A stretch of DNA of 64,000 bases from Silanimonas lenta DSM 16282 (GTDB lineage: Bacteria > Pseudomonadota > Gammaproteobacteria > Xanthomonadales > Xanthomonadaceae), in NCBI RefSeq assembly GCF_000429065.1, contig NZ_AUBD01000008.1:186001-250000 (forward strand), read 5' to 3'. Numbering within the stretch: the first letter of the stretch is position 1; every line of letters starts with the position of its first letter. The notes below the pieces were generated by a model that was not told the DNA's origin, searched no databases, and was given only the letters and a program-made list of their open reading frames with translations. Of the stretch, positions 9,506 to 17,785 are shown one piece after another. The position numbers and the translations under genes were made by a program.

Positions 9506-10405
9506 ATGTTAAGCAGCCGTTCCCTGACGTTCAAGCTGGAATCCGTGAAATCCGAGGCCCCCGCCCTGCTCCCCGACATCGCCGTGATCCTGCTCGAAGG
9601 CCGTGATGCCAGCGCCTTTGCCCAGGCCCAGACGATGAACGACGTCGCCGCCCTGCCCGACGGGCACTGGCACTGGAATGGCTGGCTCGATGCCAAGGGT
9701 CGGGTGCAGGCCCTGTTCGCGCTGGCCAGGGTCGCGCCGGAACGGCTCTGGCTGCTGCTGCCCGACGAGCCGGCAGCCGCCTTCGCCGAGGCCCTGCGGC
9801 GCTTCGTGCTCCGCAGCCGGGTGGCGATCGTGGTGCGCGAGGATCTCGGCGCCTTCGCCGAGTTCGGGGTCGCCACGGCAGCTTCCACCGCGCCCGCCGA
9901 TGCCCTGCTCGCCCGCCCGGGCGCGGAGTGCGGGCTCGACCTCTCCACTCCGGCAGTGTCGCGGCGGCTCTGGGTGCAGCCGCGCGGCGAGGCCCGTCCC
10001 GACCCGGGGGCCGGGGCCCGCTGGCGCGAGGCCGACCTGCGCCACGGACTGCCGCGCTGGCCGGCCGGACGCGAGCATGCCTGGACCCCGCACATGCTCT
10101 CGCTCGACCGGCTGCGCGCCTTCAGCGTGAAAAAAGGCTGCTACCCCGGCCAGGAGATCGTGGCCCGCACCCATTTCCTCGGCCGCAGCAAGCGCCAGGC
10201 CTGGTGGCTGGAAGGCGAGGGTCTGAAGGCCGGCGCCGCCGTCGAGGATGCGCAGGCGCGCCTGCTCGGCGAGGTGCTGGAGGCCACGGCCGACGGCCGG
10301 GGCGCGCTCGCCGTGGCCGCGCTCGAGGCGCCGGGCACCGTGCGGGTGGCAGGAAGCGTGGCCACCGCCTCGGTTCCACTGCCGGGGCTGGCGCGCCCCA
10401 CCTGA
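9506..10405 (+). CDS. ygfZ: YgfZ/GcvT-domain folate-binding protein
   Basis: A 299-aa YgfZ-type protein, a folate-binding relative of GcvT needed for activity of some Fe-S enzymes, including the tRNA methylthiolase MiaB in E. coli. It carries the invariant motif KGCYPGQEIVARTHFLG (about residues 210-227) with the essential Cys. An internal GTG at 9548 (MKSEAPALLPDIAV) would also be an acceptable start. In many gammaproteobacteria ygfZ neighbours sdhE/ygfX; here it is divergent from the sdh operon, consistent with a link to Fe-S and Complex II maintenance. Confidence 0.92.
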   Translation: MLSSRSLTFKLESVKSEAPALLPDIAVILLEGRDASAFAQAQTMNDVAALPDGHWHWNGWLDAKGRVQALFALARVAPERLWLLLPDEPAAAFAEALRRFVLRSRVAIVVREDLGAFAEFGVATAASTAPADALLARPGAECGLDLSTPAVSRRLWVQPRGEARPDPGAGARWREADLRHGLPRWPAGREHAWTPHMLSLDRLRAFSVKKGCYPGQEIVARTHFLGRSKRQAWWLEGEGLKAGAAVEDAQARLLGEVLEATADGRGALAVAALEAPGTVRVAGSVATASVPLPGLARPT

Positions 10406-10483
10406 GGAAAAGCTCTAGACTCCTTCACATGGCGGGGCCTTCCGGCCGCCGCCTTCGAGGACCGTCCCTGTCGAGGAGCTGCG

Positions 10484-11347
10484 ATGTCGAACCCGTTCCG
10501 TTCCCCCCTGGGGGCCCTGCTGCTCGTCCTGGCCCTTGGTCCAGCCGGCCAGGCCGGGGCCGCCGACTACACCCTCACCGTCGAGCCGAACTTCCCGCCG
10601 GCGCAGATCCGCGAGGTCTACGGCCCCCTGCTGCAATACCTCAACCGCAGCACCGGCCACCGCTTCAGCGTGCGCAGCGCGGCCAACTTCAACCAGCACT
10701 GGCGCGAACTGCGCGCCGGCGCCAAGTATGACTTCGTGTTCGAGGAGGGCCACTTCTTCGACTACCGGCACAAGCAGAACGGCGCCCTGCCGCTCGTGCG
10801 CACGGCGGAGAACTCGGGCTTCGTCATCGCCGTGGCCGACCCGGAGATCGCCCGCGAAGGCCGCAATGGCATCGTCGGCCGCACCGTGGCCAGCCTGGGC
10901 GCCCCCAGCCTCGGCTACGTGCTGGTGTTCGATGCCTTCCGCAACCCGCTGGCCCAGCCGGAACTGCGCGCCATCAGCAGCAAGTGGTCGGACGGCCCCG
11001 ACCTCGTGTTCTCCGGCGATGCCGAAGGCACCGTGCTGCCGCTCTACATGGCCGGCGAAAACCCCGCACTCACCGAGGTCTGGCGCAGCCGCGAGGTGCC
11101 GGGGCGGGTGTTCTCGGCCTCGCCAGAGCTGCCGCAGGAGGTGCGCCAGGCGGTGGCCGAGGCGCTGGCCAGGCTGCACGAAGACCCCGAGGCTTACGCG
11201 GTGCTCACCGAACTGCGCACCGAGCGTTTCGTGCCCGCCGAGGCTGCCCCCTACGACGGCATGGAGCGCCTCCTCGTGAATACCTTCGGCTACGCCCCGC
11301 CGGCCCCGGCCGCCGCGCCGGCCAGCCCGGCCGCGGCCACGCCCTGA
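10484..11347 (+). CDS. PhnD-like periplasmic phosphate/phosphonate-type binding protein
   Basis: A 287-aa secreted protein with a signal peptide ending around AGQAGAA (residue 27), then YTLTVEPNFPPAQIREVYGPLLQYL, the beginning of PhnD/SBP_bac-like proteins. A FVFEEGHFFDYRHKQ ligand-binding region and a Pro/Ala-rich tail (PPAPAAAPASPAAATP) follow. No ABC ATPase or permease gene is nearby, so it is an orphan binding protein and its ligand is unknown; such orphans often act as sensor inputs. A TAGACT -10-like hexamer lies at 10416. Confidence 0.8.
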   Translation: MSNPFRSPLGALLLVLALGPAGQAGAADYTLTVEPNFPPAQIREVYGPLLQYLNRSTGHRFSVRSAANFNQHWRELRAGAKYDFVFEEGHFFDYRHKQNGALPLVRTAENSGFVIAVADPEIAREGRNGIVGRTVASLGAPSLGYVLVFDAFRNPLAQPELRAISSKWSDGPDLVFSGDAEGTVLPLYMAGENPALTEVWRSREVPGRVFSASPELPQEVRQAVAEALARLHEDPEAYAVLTELRTERFVPAEAAPYDGMERLLVNTFGYAPPAPAAAPASPAAATP

Positions 11348-11354
11348 GACGGGC

Positions 11355-12245
11355 TCAGGGGCAGCGGAAATAGATCAGCGCATCGCCGCTCGCGGCGATG
11401 CCACGGCCCAGGCTGATCACCCCGGAGCGGCGCAGCTTGGTCTCGTCGCGGTGCAGGCGCTGCTCCTCGTCGCCCTCGATGCGGAAATAGCTGCCGTTGG
11501 TCGAGCGGTCGGTGAGCACCCAGTGGCCGCGCTGGAACTCGATCACGGCATGGCTGCGGCTCACGCAGTCGAGGTCCACCACCAGGCCATTGCCGGCCTC
11601 GCGGCCCAGGGTGAGCGGCGGCGAGGCGGGGGAAAGCTCGATGGCCCGGCCGCGGTACTCGAGCAGCAGGCGCTGGTCCAGGCCCGGGGCATTGCCGAGG
11701 CTGAGGGCGCTTTGCACCATGGTCATGCCGGCCGGGTTTTCCTGCCAGATGATGTCCACGATCTCCAGCGCCTGCAGCTTCCCGGCCACCTGCGTGGTGC
11801 CCAGGGAGCGGAAGGGCTGGTGCCGGATCCCGGCCACGGTCGAGGCGGTGGTGACGATCTGCTCGCGGCCCGCCAGCTTCGCCATGCGGGCGGCCGTGTT
11901 GACGGCATCGCCGTAGACGTCGCCATCGTCCTCGAGCAGGCATTCGCCATGGTGCAGGCCGATGCGGATGGCGAGATGGTTGGCGATGCAGGTCGGGTCG
12001 GCGGCCACATGGCGCTGCATGGCCACGGCGGCGTCCACGCCCTCGCGGCCACCGGGATAGACGCACATGATCTCGTCGCCGATGGTCTTCACCACCCGCC
12101 CCTGGTGGCGCCGGCAGATCGCCGTCAGGGCCTCCAGCAGGCCGGCGATCAGGGTGCGGGCCTCCACGTCGCCGCGCTGCTCGAACAGGCGGGTGCTGCC
12201 GCTGACATCGGCGAACATCAGGGTCAGGGGCTGGGAGGTGGGCAT
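11355..12245 (-). CDS. Class III adenylate/guanylate cyclase with C-terminal FHA domain
   Basis: A 296-aa cytosolic protein. Residues 1-165 form a class III nucleotidyl cyclase domain with both metal-binding aspartates (FADVSGSTRLFE and KTIGDEIM), the preceding Lys, and the VYGDAVNTAARM motif holding the Asn/Arg transition-state pair, so it looks catalytically competent. Residues 195-296 are an FHA domain with the GRE...SRSHAVIE...STNGSY motifs that bind phosphothreonine. Ser/Thr-kinase signalling may therefore control cyclic nucleotide synthesis (inference). It converges on the PhnD-like gene with a 7-bp gap. Confidence 0.9.
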   Translation of the reverse strand: MPTSQPLTLMFADVSGSTRLFEQRGDVEARTLIAGLLEALTAICRRHQGRVVKTIGDEIMCVYPGGREGVDAAVAMQRHVAADPTCIANHLAIRIGLHHGECLLEDDGDVYGDAVNTAARMAKLAGREQIVTTASTVAGIRHQPFRSLGTTQVAGKLQALEIVDIIWQENPAGMTMVQSALSLGNAPGLDQRLLLEYRGRAIELSPASPPLTLGREAGNGLVVDLDCVSRSHAVIEFQRGHWVLTDRSTNGSYFRIEGDEEQRLHRDETKLRRSGVISLGRGIAASGDALIYFRCP

Positions 12246-12274
12246 GGCGGCTCCTTGCGCCCGGGAAGTCTACC

Positions 12275-14554
12275 TCAGGCCAGGCCGCGGGCGGCCGCCA
12301 TGATGTCCTCCTCGGCGGGCAGCACCAGGAAGGCGGCCCCGGCCAGCGGGGTGTAGGTATCGGCCCCGCAGACCCGCGCCAGCGGGGTGGCGCCGAAACC
12401 GCCCTCGACCAGGGCGGTGAGGATGCCCTCCCCCACCCCGGCGCTGCGCCGGCCCTCGTCGACGACGAGGATGCGCTTCGCCGCCGCGGCCTGTTCGCGG
12501 AGGAAGGCCTCGTTGAGCGGCAGCAGCCAGCGCAGGTCGACCACGCGGACCTTCCAGCCGGTTTCGGCCTCGATCCGGCGCGCCGCCTTGAGGCTCATCG
12601 GCACGCCGTTGCCGAAGGTGAAGACGACGAGGTCGTCGCCCTCGCCGTAGACCTTGCCCTCGCCCAGCGGGATGGCGCGGTCGGGCGCCGGGTACTCGGT
12701 GAGCCAGAGGCCGTCGCCGGGCTCGTACAGGTCCTTGGTCATGTAGGTGGCGATCGGCTCGAGGAAGGCGCAGACCCGGCCGTCCACACGGGCGAGCGCC
12801 ATCATCGTGCGCAGCATCATCACCGCGTCGTCGCCGCGGCTGGGGCAGCCGAGCACCAGGCCCGGAATGTCGCGGAGCGCCGTAACGGAGTTGTCGTTGT
12901 GGAAATGGCCGCCGAAACCGCGCTGGTAGCCCAGGCCGGCGATGCGCACCACCATCGGATTGCGGTACTGGCCGTTGGAGAAGAACTGCAGCGAGCAGGC
13001 CTCGCCGCGGATCTGGTCGCAGGCGTTGTGGAAGTAGGCGAGGTACTGGATCTCCGGCAGCGGCAGCATGCCGAGGTTGGCATAGCCCTGGGCAAGACCG
13101 AGGATCATGGTCTCGTCGAGCAGGGTGTTGAACACCCGCGCCGGGCCGAAGGCCTTGTGCAGGCCCTTCGTCACCGTGTAGACGCCGCCCTTCTGCGCCA
13201 CGTCCTCGCCGAACAGCAGGGCTTCCGGGTACTTGGCGAACAGGTCGTGCAGGGCCTGGTTGATCTGGATGGCGAGATGGCGCGGCGGCTGCTTCTCGGG
13301 CAGCTTCGCCTCGCCGCCGAAGGCCTTCAGGCGGGCCTCGGCATAGTCGTTGCGGGTGGCCTCGCGGTGGACGATATCGGCATGGCAGGGCGCCAGCGGC
13401 GCCATCACCTCGTCCAGCGTGGCGAGCTTCGGCCGGCGATCGGCTTCCTCGGCGGCGGCGAAGCACCTGGTGCGGATCGATTCGTAGAGCTCCAGCACCC
13501 CGGTCTTCGACATCAGGCCAGACATCAGCGCGATCTCCGCCGAGCGCAGCAAGGGGTCGCTGGCCTCCACCCGCACCAGTTCCTCGATGGGCCGCCATTC
13601 GATCTCGAAGTCGGTGCCGGCGTGGCCCATGATCCGGGTGGTCTTGAGATGCAGGAAGGTCGGGCGCCGCGTGCGCCGGCAGTGCTCGACGGCGGCGGCC
13701 ACCTGCCCGTAGCCGGCGGCGAGATCGAGGCCGTCGGCGAAGAAGTAGTCGAGGCCGTGCATGGCGCGGAAGCGCTCGGCGATCCAGCCCGCGGGCGTCT
13801 TCACCGAGATGCCGATGCCATTGTCCTCGCAGACGAACAGCACCGGCGCCGGCAGGCTCTGGTGCGCCGTCCAGGCCGCGGCATTGAAGGCCGTCTGCGC
13901 CGTGGCGTGGTTGGCCGAGGCATCACCGAAGGAGCAGATCGCGATCGAATCCTCGGGGATCGGCAGGGCATGGCCGATGCGCCGCGCCTGCCCGATGGCG
14001 ATGGCGGTGCCGAGCGCCTTCGGCAAGTGGCTGGCGATCGTCGAGGTCTGCGGCAGCACCCACAGCGGCTTGCTGCCCCAGACCTTGTGCCGCCCTCCCG
14101 AGGCCGGATCGTCCTTGCTGGCGGCGAAGGAGAGCGCCGAATCCATGATCGGGTCCATGCCCGGCAGCTTGCGGAAGCGTTCGGCCATGAAGCCGCCGGA
14201 GCGGTAGTGCAGGAAGGCCGGATCGGTATGGCGGGTGAGCCGCGCCACCATCGCATTGCCTTCGTGGCCGGAGGAACCGATGGTGTAGAAGACCTTGTTC
14301 TGCACCCTGAGCACCCGCGCCATCAGGTCGAGGTGGCGGCTGATGAGCTGCGATTCGAACAGGTGCAGGAAGTCGGCAGCCGTGAGCGTGGCGCCGGGCA
14401 GTACCGGGGCATCGGCGGCCGGCGCGGCATGCACCGGCCCGTCCCAGGCCTCGACGAACTCGCTGAAATTGCGGTCGCAGACCTCGGCGCGGTTGAGGCC
14501 CTTCATGCGGGCCGGAAGCAGATGCGGGATCGGGGGGGCGTACTGGGCGGACAT
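12275..14554 (-). CDS. 2-oxoacid (branched-chain type) dehydrogenase E1, fused alpha-beta
   Basis: A 759-aa fusion of the E1-alpha (residues about 40-370) and E1-beta (about 415-759) halves of a thiamine-diphosphate 2-oxoacid dehydrogenase. The alpha half has the ThDP pattern FGDASANHATAQTAFN...EDN, and the beta half has LLFGEDVAQKGGVYTVTKGLH and the FLEPIATY region. The fused layout and sequence are those of branched-chain 2-oxoacid dehydrogenase E1 proteins. The enzyme would form isovaleryl-, isobutyryl- and 2-methylbutyryl-CoA for the nearby catabolic genes. No E2 or E3 gene is in the window. Start at 14554 (MSAQYAPPIPHLL); the open frame upstream runs into gcdH in another frame. Confidence 0.88.
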   Translation of the reverse strand: MSAQYAPPIPHLLPARMKGLNRAEVCDRNFSEFVEAWDGPVHAAPAADAPVLPGATLTAADFLHLFESQLISRHLDLMARVLRVQNKVFYTIGSSGHEGNAMVARLTRHTDPAFLHYRSGGFMAERFRKLPGMDPIMDSALSFAASKDDPASGGRHKVWGSKPLWVLPQTSTIASHLPKALGTAIAIGQARRIGHALPIPEDSIAICSFGDASANHATAQTAFNAAAWTAHQSLPAPVLFVCEDNGIGISVKTPAGWIAERFRAMHGLDYFFADGLDLAAGYGQVAAAVEHCRRTRRPTFLHLKTTRIMGHAGTDFEIEWRPIEELVRVEASDPLLRSAEIALMSGLMSKTGVLELYESIRTRCFAAAEEADRRPKLATLDEVMAPLAPCHADIVHREATRNDYAEARLKAFGGEAKLPEKQPPRHLAIQINQALHDLFAKYPEALLFGEDVAQKGGVYTVTKGLHKAFGPARVFNTLLDETMILGLAQGYANLGMLPLPEIQYLAYFHNACDQIRGEACSLQFFSNGQYRNPMVVRIAGLGYQRGFGGHFHNDNSVTALRDIPGLVLGCPSRGDDAVMMLRTMMALARVDGRVCAFLEPIATYMTKDLYEPGDGLWLTEYPAPDRAIPLGEGKVYGEGDDLVVFTFGNGVPMSLKAARRIEAETGWKVRVVDLRWLLPLNEAFLREQAAAAKRILVVDEGRRSAGVGEGILTALVEGGFGATPLARVCGADTYTPLAGAAFLVLPAEEDIMAAARGLA

Positions 14555-14579
14555 GCGGGCGCGGGAAGCGGATACGGAA

Positions 14580-14599
14580 GCGGCGCCCGAGGGCGCCGC
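14580..14599 (-). terminator. Short GC hairpin between gcdH and the E1 gene
   Basis: Arms GCGGCGCCC and GGGCGCCGC pair over 9 bp with only 2 bases between them. No T-run follows on the minus strand, so this may be a pause site or merely GC-rich sequence rather than an intrinsic terminator. Confidence 0.25.
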
Positions 14600-14622
14600 C
14601 GGGAACGGGGCTGGGGCCGGCC

Positions 14623-15786
14623 TCAGAAGGCGTTGATGCCGGTGAGCTCGCGGCCCACCACCAGCTGGTGCACCGTCTCGGTGCCCTCGTAGGTGATGAC
14701 CGATTCGAGATTCAGGGCGTGGCGGATCGGGCAGTACTCGGTGGTGATGCCCGAGCCGCCCAGCAGGTCGCGGGCCTCGCGGGCGATGTCGAGCGCCATG
14801 CGCACGTTGTTCCACTTGGCGAGCGAGACCTGCGTGGGCTGCAGGGTGCCGGCATCCTTCAGGCGGCCGAGCTGCAGCGAGAGCAGCTGCGCCAGGGTGA
14901 TGCGGCGGGCCATGTCGGCAAGCCGGATCTGGGCGCTCTGGTTGGCCGCCACCGGGCGCCCGAACAGCACCCGCTCGCGGGTGTAGTTGAGCGCCTCGGT
15001 GAGGCAGGCCTGGGCCGAGCCGATCGGCCCCCAGGTGATGCCGTAGCGCGCCTGGGTGAGGCAGCCGAGCGGCCCTTTCAGGCCTTTCACGTTCGGCAGG
15101 CGCTGGCTGTCCGGGATGCGCACGCCATCGAAGAACAGCGCACTCGTCACCGAGGCGCGCAGGCTCATCTTGCGGTGGATCTCCTGGGCGGTGAAGCCCT
15201 TGGTGTCGGTCGGCACGATGAAGCCCTGGATGCCGTCCTCGGTCTGCGCCCAGACGATGGCGATGTGCGCCAGGTTGCCGTTGGTGATCCACATCTTGGC
15301 GCCGTTGATCACCCAGTCGCCGCCGTCCTTCCTGGCGGTGGTCTTCATGTTCGCCGGGTCCGAGCCGCCATGCGGCTCGGTCAGGCCAAAGCAGCCGATG
15401 ATCTCGCCACGGGCCATGCCCGGCAGGTAGCGCTGGCGCTGCTCCTCGCTGCCATAGGCATAGATGGGATACATGCACAGCGAGCTTTGCACCGAGACGA
15501 AGCTGCGGATACCCGAATCGCCGCGCTCCAGCTCCTGGCAGATGAGCCCGTAGCTCACGGCATTGAGGCCGGCGCAGCCGTACTGCTCCGGCAGCGAGGA
15601 GCCGAGCAGGCCGAGCGAGGCGATCTCCGGGATCAGTTCCTTCGGGAAGCGCCCCTGGTCGAAGCATTCGCCGATGATCGGCAGCACCTTCTCGTCGGTG
15701 AATCGGGCGACGGTGTCCTGGACGGCGCGCTCTTCCTCGCTGAGCAGGGAGCGGATGTCGAAGAGATCGGTGGGATTCAGGGGCAT
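14623..15786 (-). CDS. gcdH: Glutaryl-CoA dehydrogenase
   Basis: A 387-aa acyl-CoA dehydrogenase that converts glutaryl-CoA to crotonyl-CoA with decarboxylation (lysine/tryptophan degradation). Beginning, length and the motifs GCFGLTEPHGGSDP, WITNG, ARYGITWGPIGSAQACLTEAL and the active-site Glu in ITYEGTETVHQLVVGRELTG are those of GcdH rather than of short-chain acyl-CoA dehydrogenases. It is 68 bp upstream of the E1 gene on the same strand. Confidence 0.93.
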   Translation of the reverse strand: MPLNPTDLFDIRSLLSEEERAVQDTVARFTDEKVLPIIGECFDQGRFPKELIPEIASLGLLGSSLPEQYGCAGLNAVSYGLICQELERGDSGIRSFVSVQSSLCMYPIYAYGSEEQRQRYLPGMARGEIIGCFGLTEPHGGSDPANMKTTARKDGGDWVINGAKMWITNGNLAHIAIVWAQTEDGIQGFIVPTDTKGFTAQEIHRKMSLRASVTSALFFDGVRIPDSQRLPNVKGLKGPLGCLTQARYGITWGPIGSAQACLTEALNYTRERVLFGRPVAANQSAQIRLADMARRITLAQLLSLQLGRLKDAGTLQPTQVSLAKWNNVRMALDIAREARDLLGGSGITTEYCPIRHALNLESVITYEGTETVHQLVVGRELTGINAF

Positions 15787-15812
15787 GGCGGGGGCTCGGC
15801 TTCCGTGAAAGG

Positions 15813-15839
15813 GAAGAGGCCGGGGAAACCGGCCTCTTC
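15813..15839 (-). terminator. Intrinsic terminator-like hairpin
   Basis: Perfect 11-bp stem GAAGAGGCCGG / CCGGCCTCTTC with a 5-base loop, between the glycine-zipper gene and gcdH. On the minus strand it is followed by CCTTTC, a weak U-tract. It probably separates the two transcription units. Confidence 0.6.
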
Positions 15840-15864
15840 GCGGGGCGCCCGATTGTAGCGGAGT

Positions 15865-16554
15865 TCAGCCCGTGGGGCCGGCCGGCGCCGGGGCCTGGGC
15901 CTGCACGATCACGCCGTCCTTGATCGGCAGCCGGCTGCCCGGCTTCTCGCTCATGCGCACGGTGCCGCTCTGGCCCTGGTAGGTCCAGCGCACGTCATAG
16001 CCGACGACGACCTCGCGCTCGCCCAGCTGCACGGTGCTGCCCGGCTTCTTGTCCATGCGCATGGTCTTCACCTCGCCGCCGATGGCGTACTGCACGTCAT
16101 AGCCGACCACGCGCTCGCGGTTGTCCTCCACCATACGACAGTCGCGCACCGTCTCGGTGTAGCGGCGGCCGCCCTCGTGGCGGCGGTCGATCTCGCGGCC
16201 GGCATAGCCGCCGGCCACGGCGCCGGCCACGGTGGCGAGGTCCCGGCCCCGGCCCTTGCCGACCTGGTTGCCGACCAGGCCGCCGACCACGGCCCCCACC
16301 ACCATGCCGTCCTTGTCGCCGAAGCGCTCGGGGGCGCGGCGCTCGACCTCACGGTCCTCGCAGACCTCGCGGCTGCCGGCCACGGTTTCACGCACCGGGG
16401 TGGCGGCCAGCACGTCGGCGAGGATCGGCTCCTTGACCACGATCGGGTCGGCCGAGACGACGTCGGCATAGGTCGGGCCGAACACGCGGTAGCCGCCAAC
16501 GGCGGCACCGGCGGCGAGCACGACACCGGCAATGATGAGCGTCTTGTTGTTCAT
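15865..16554 (-). CDS. Glycine-zipper 2TM-domain envelope protein
   Basis: A 229-aa protein with an N-terminal uncleaved or signal-type helix (MNNKTLIIAGVVLAAGAAVGGY). A glycine-zipper segment follows (VVGAVVGGLVGNQVGKGRGRDLATVAGAVAGGYAG split by one polar turn, residues about 85-120), as in the Rickettsia 17-kDa antigen/YmgG group. After it come two repeats of the pattern VVGYDVxxxxxG...VRM.KKPGS (near residues 150 and 185). There is no lipobox. Function unknown; members are outer-membrane-associated. It has its own candidate promoter at 16604-16631. Confidence 0.75.
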   Translation of the reverse strand: MNNKTLIIAGVVLAAGAAVGGYRVFGPTYADVVSADPIVVKEPILADVLAATPVRETVAGSREVCEDREVERRAPERFGDKDGMVVGAVVGGLVGNQVGKGRGRDLATVAGAVAGGYAGREIDRRHEGGRRYTETVRDCRMVEDNRERVVGYDVQYAIGGEVKTMRMDKKPGSTVQLGEREVVVGYDVRWTYQGQSGTVRMSEKPGSRLPIKDGVIVQAQAPAPAGPTG

Positions 16555-16603
16555 GGCGGGATTCCCCCTTCGGTTGGCGCACGGGGCGCGGTGTGGGAAA
16601 ACC

Positions 16604-16631
16604 ATGCTACGCCGATTCTGAACATTGACAA
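16604..16631 (-). promoter_or_regulatory. Candidate sigma-70 promoter for the glycine-zipper gene
   Basis: On the minus strand TTGTCA (16631-16626) and TAGCAT (16609-16604) are separated by 16 bp, 50 bp before the ATG at 16554. The region is unusually A+T-rich for this window and also contains the inverted repeat TTGAC-N7-GTCAA. Confidence 0.5.
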
Positions 16632-16699
16632 AAACCGTCAACCGCCCCGTTCAGCCGCCCCGTGTAAGGTGGGCGGGCCCGCCTTCCAAGGAAGCCGCC

Positions 16700-16999
16700 A
16701 TGCGCCCGCGCCCGATCCTGATCGCCCCGCTCCTGCAGTTCGCTGGCGGACTGCGCTTTCGCACCCTGTTCTTCCTCACCGCGGCGCTGTTCGTGGCAAG
16801 CCTGCTCTTCCCCGATCCGCTGCCCTTCCTGGACGAGGTGCTGCTCGGCCTCGCCACCCTGCTGCTCTCGCAGTGGAAGAAGCGCAAGGCGCCGGAGGAG
16901 GCGATCGACGGCGCGCGCGGCACCGGCACACCGGGGCGGACGCCCTCCGGCAGGCCGGTGATCGACCTGCCGCCCGACCAGGTACGCCGCGAGGGCTGA
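16700..16999 (+). CDS. Small DUF6116-like membrane protein
   Basis: A 99-aa protein starting MRPRPILIAPLLQFAGGLRF, with two adjoining hydrophobic segments (residues about 15-35 and 40-58) ending LLLSQWKKRK, and a polar Pro/Gly-rich tail. The pattern matches a short family common in Xanthomonadaceae annotated DUF6116. Function unknown. AAGGAAG lies 5-10 bases before the ATG. It abuts tatD directly (stop ends at 16999, tatD begins at 17000). Confidence 0.7.
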   Translation: MRPRPILIAPLLQFAGGLRFRTLFFLTAALFVASLLFPDPLPFLDEVLLGLATLLLSQWKKRKAPEEAIDGARGTGTPGRTPSGRPVIDLPPDQVRREG

Positions 17000-17761
17000 A
17001 TGCGTCTCTACGACAGCCACAGCCACCTCGATGCCCCCGAGTTCGACGCCGACCGCGAAGCGGTGCTGGCGCGGGCCGAGGCGGCGGGGGTGGCGCAGCA
17101 GCTGGTGCCGGCGGTGGCCTTCGCCGCCTGGCCGGGGCTGAAGGCCACCTGCGGCCTGCGCCCGGGGCTGAAGGCCGCCTACGGCCTGCACCCGATGTAC
17201 CTCGAGGCGCACCGCCCGGAGCACCTCGAGGCCCTGCCGGTCTGGATCGAGCGCGAGCGCCCCGCCGCGGTGGGCGAATGCGGGCTGGACTTCTTCGTGC
17301 CCGGCCTCGACCCGGACCTGCAGCGTCACTACTTCCGGCGCCAGCTCGAGATCGCCCGCGACTTCGGCCTGCCGGTGGTGCTGCACGCCCGCCGCGCGGT
17401 GGACGAGGTGATCGCCATGCTCCGGCGCATCGGCGGGCTGCGCGGGGTGGTGCACAGCTGGTCGGGCAGCGAGGAACAGGCCGCGCAGCTCTTCCGCCTC
17501 GGCTTCCACCTCGGCATCGGCGGGCCGGTGAGCTTCGAGCGCGCGCAGCGCCTGCGCCGCACCGTGGCGACCATGCCCCTCGAGCACCTGCTGCTCGAGA
17601 CCGACAGCCCGGACCAGCCCGATGCCTCGCGCCGCGGCCAGCGCAACGAGCCGGCCTTCCTCGTGGACGTGCTGCGCACCGTGGCCCGGCTGCGCGGCGA
17701 GGACGAGGCGCGGCTGGCCGAGGCCACCCGCCGCAATGCCGAGGCCCTGTTCGGGGCCTGA
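17000..17761 (+). CDS. tatD: TatD family metal-dependent hydrolase with internal duplication
   Basis: A 253-aa TatD-type TIM-barrel DNase/hydrolase. The metal ligands are present: DSHSHLD (HxH), AVGECGLDFF (Glu), LHARRA and VHSWSG (His), and LLETDSPDQP (Asp). Odd feature: residues about 44-63 hold two successive copies of a 10-aa unit (GLKATCGLRP then GLKAAYGLHP) just before the second metal region, from a 30-bp tandem duplication at 17131-17190. Only the second copy keeps the conserved GLHP. The barrel core is otherwise complete. Confidence 0.9.
   Translation: MRLYDSHSHLDAPEFDADREAVLARAEAAGVAQQLVPAVAFAAWPGLKATCGLRPGLKAAYGLHPMYLEAHRPEHLEALPVWIERERPAAVGECGLDFFVPGLDPDLQRHYFRRQLEIARDFGLPVVLHARRAVDEVIAMLRRIGGLRGVVHSWSGSEEQAAQLFRLGFHLGIGGPVSFERAQRLRRTVATMPLEHLLLETDSPDQPDASRRGQRNEPAFLVDVLRTVARLRGEDEARLAEATRRNAEALFGA
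17131..17190 (+). repeat. 30-bp direct tandem duplication inside tatD
   Basis: Units 17131-17160 and 17161-17190 are identical at 26 of 30 positions and keep frame, adding exactly 10 codons. The mismatches show the event is not brand new. Confidence 0.95.
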
Positions 17762-17785
17762 GGGCAAGCCGCCCCCAAAGCGACA

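Noticed and set aside
16625-16630. Perfect TTGACA before the DUF6116-like gene
   Set aside because: The nearest -10-like hexamer (TAAGGT at 16665) is 34 bp away; the opposite-strand TTGTCA/TAGCAT pair explains the site better.
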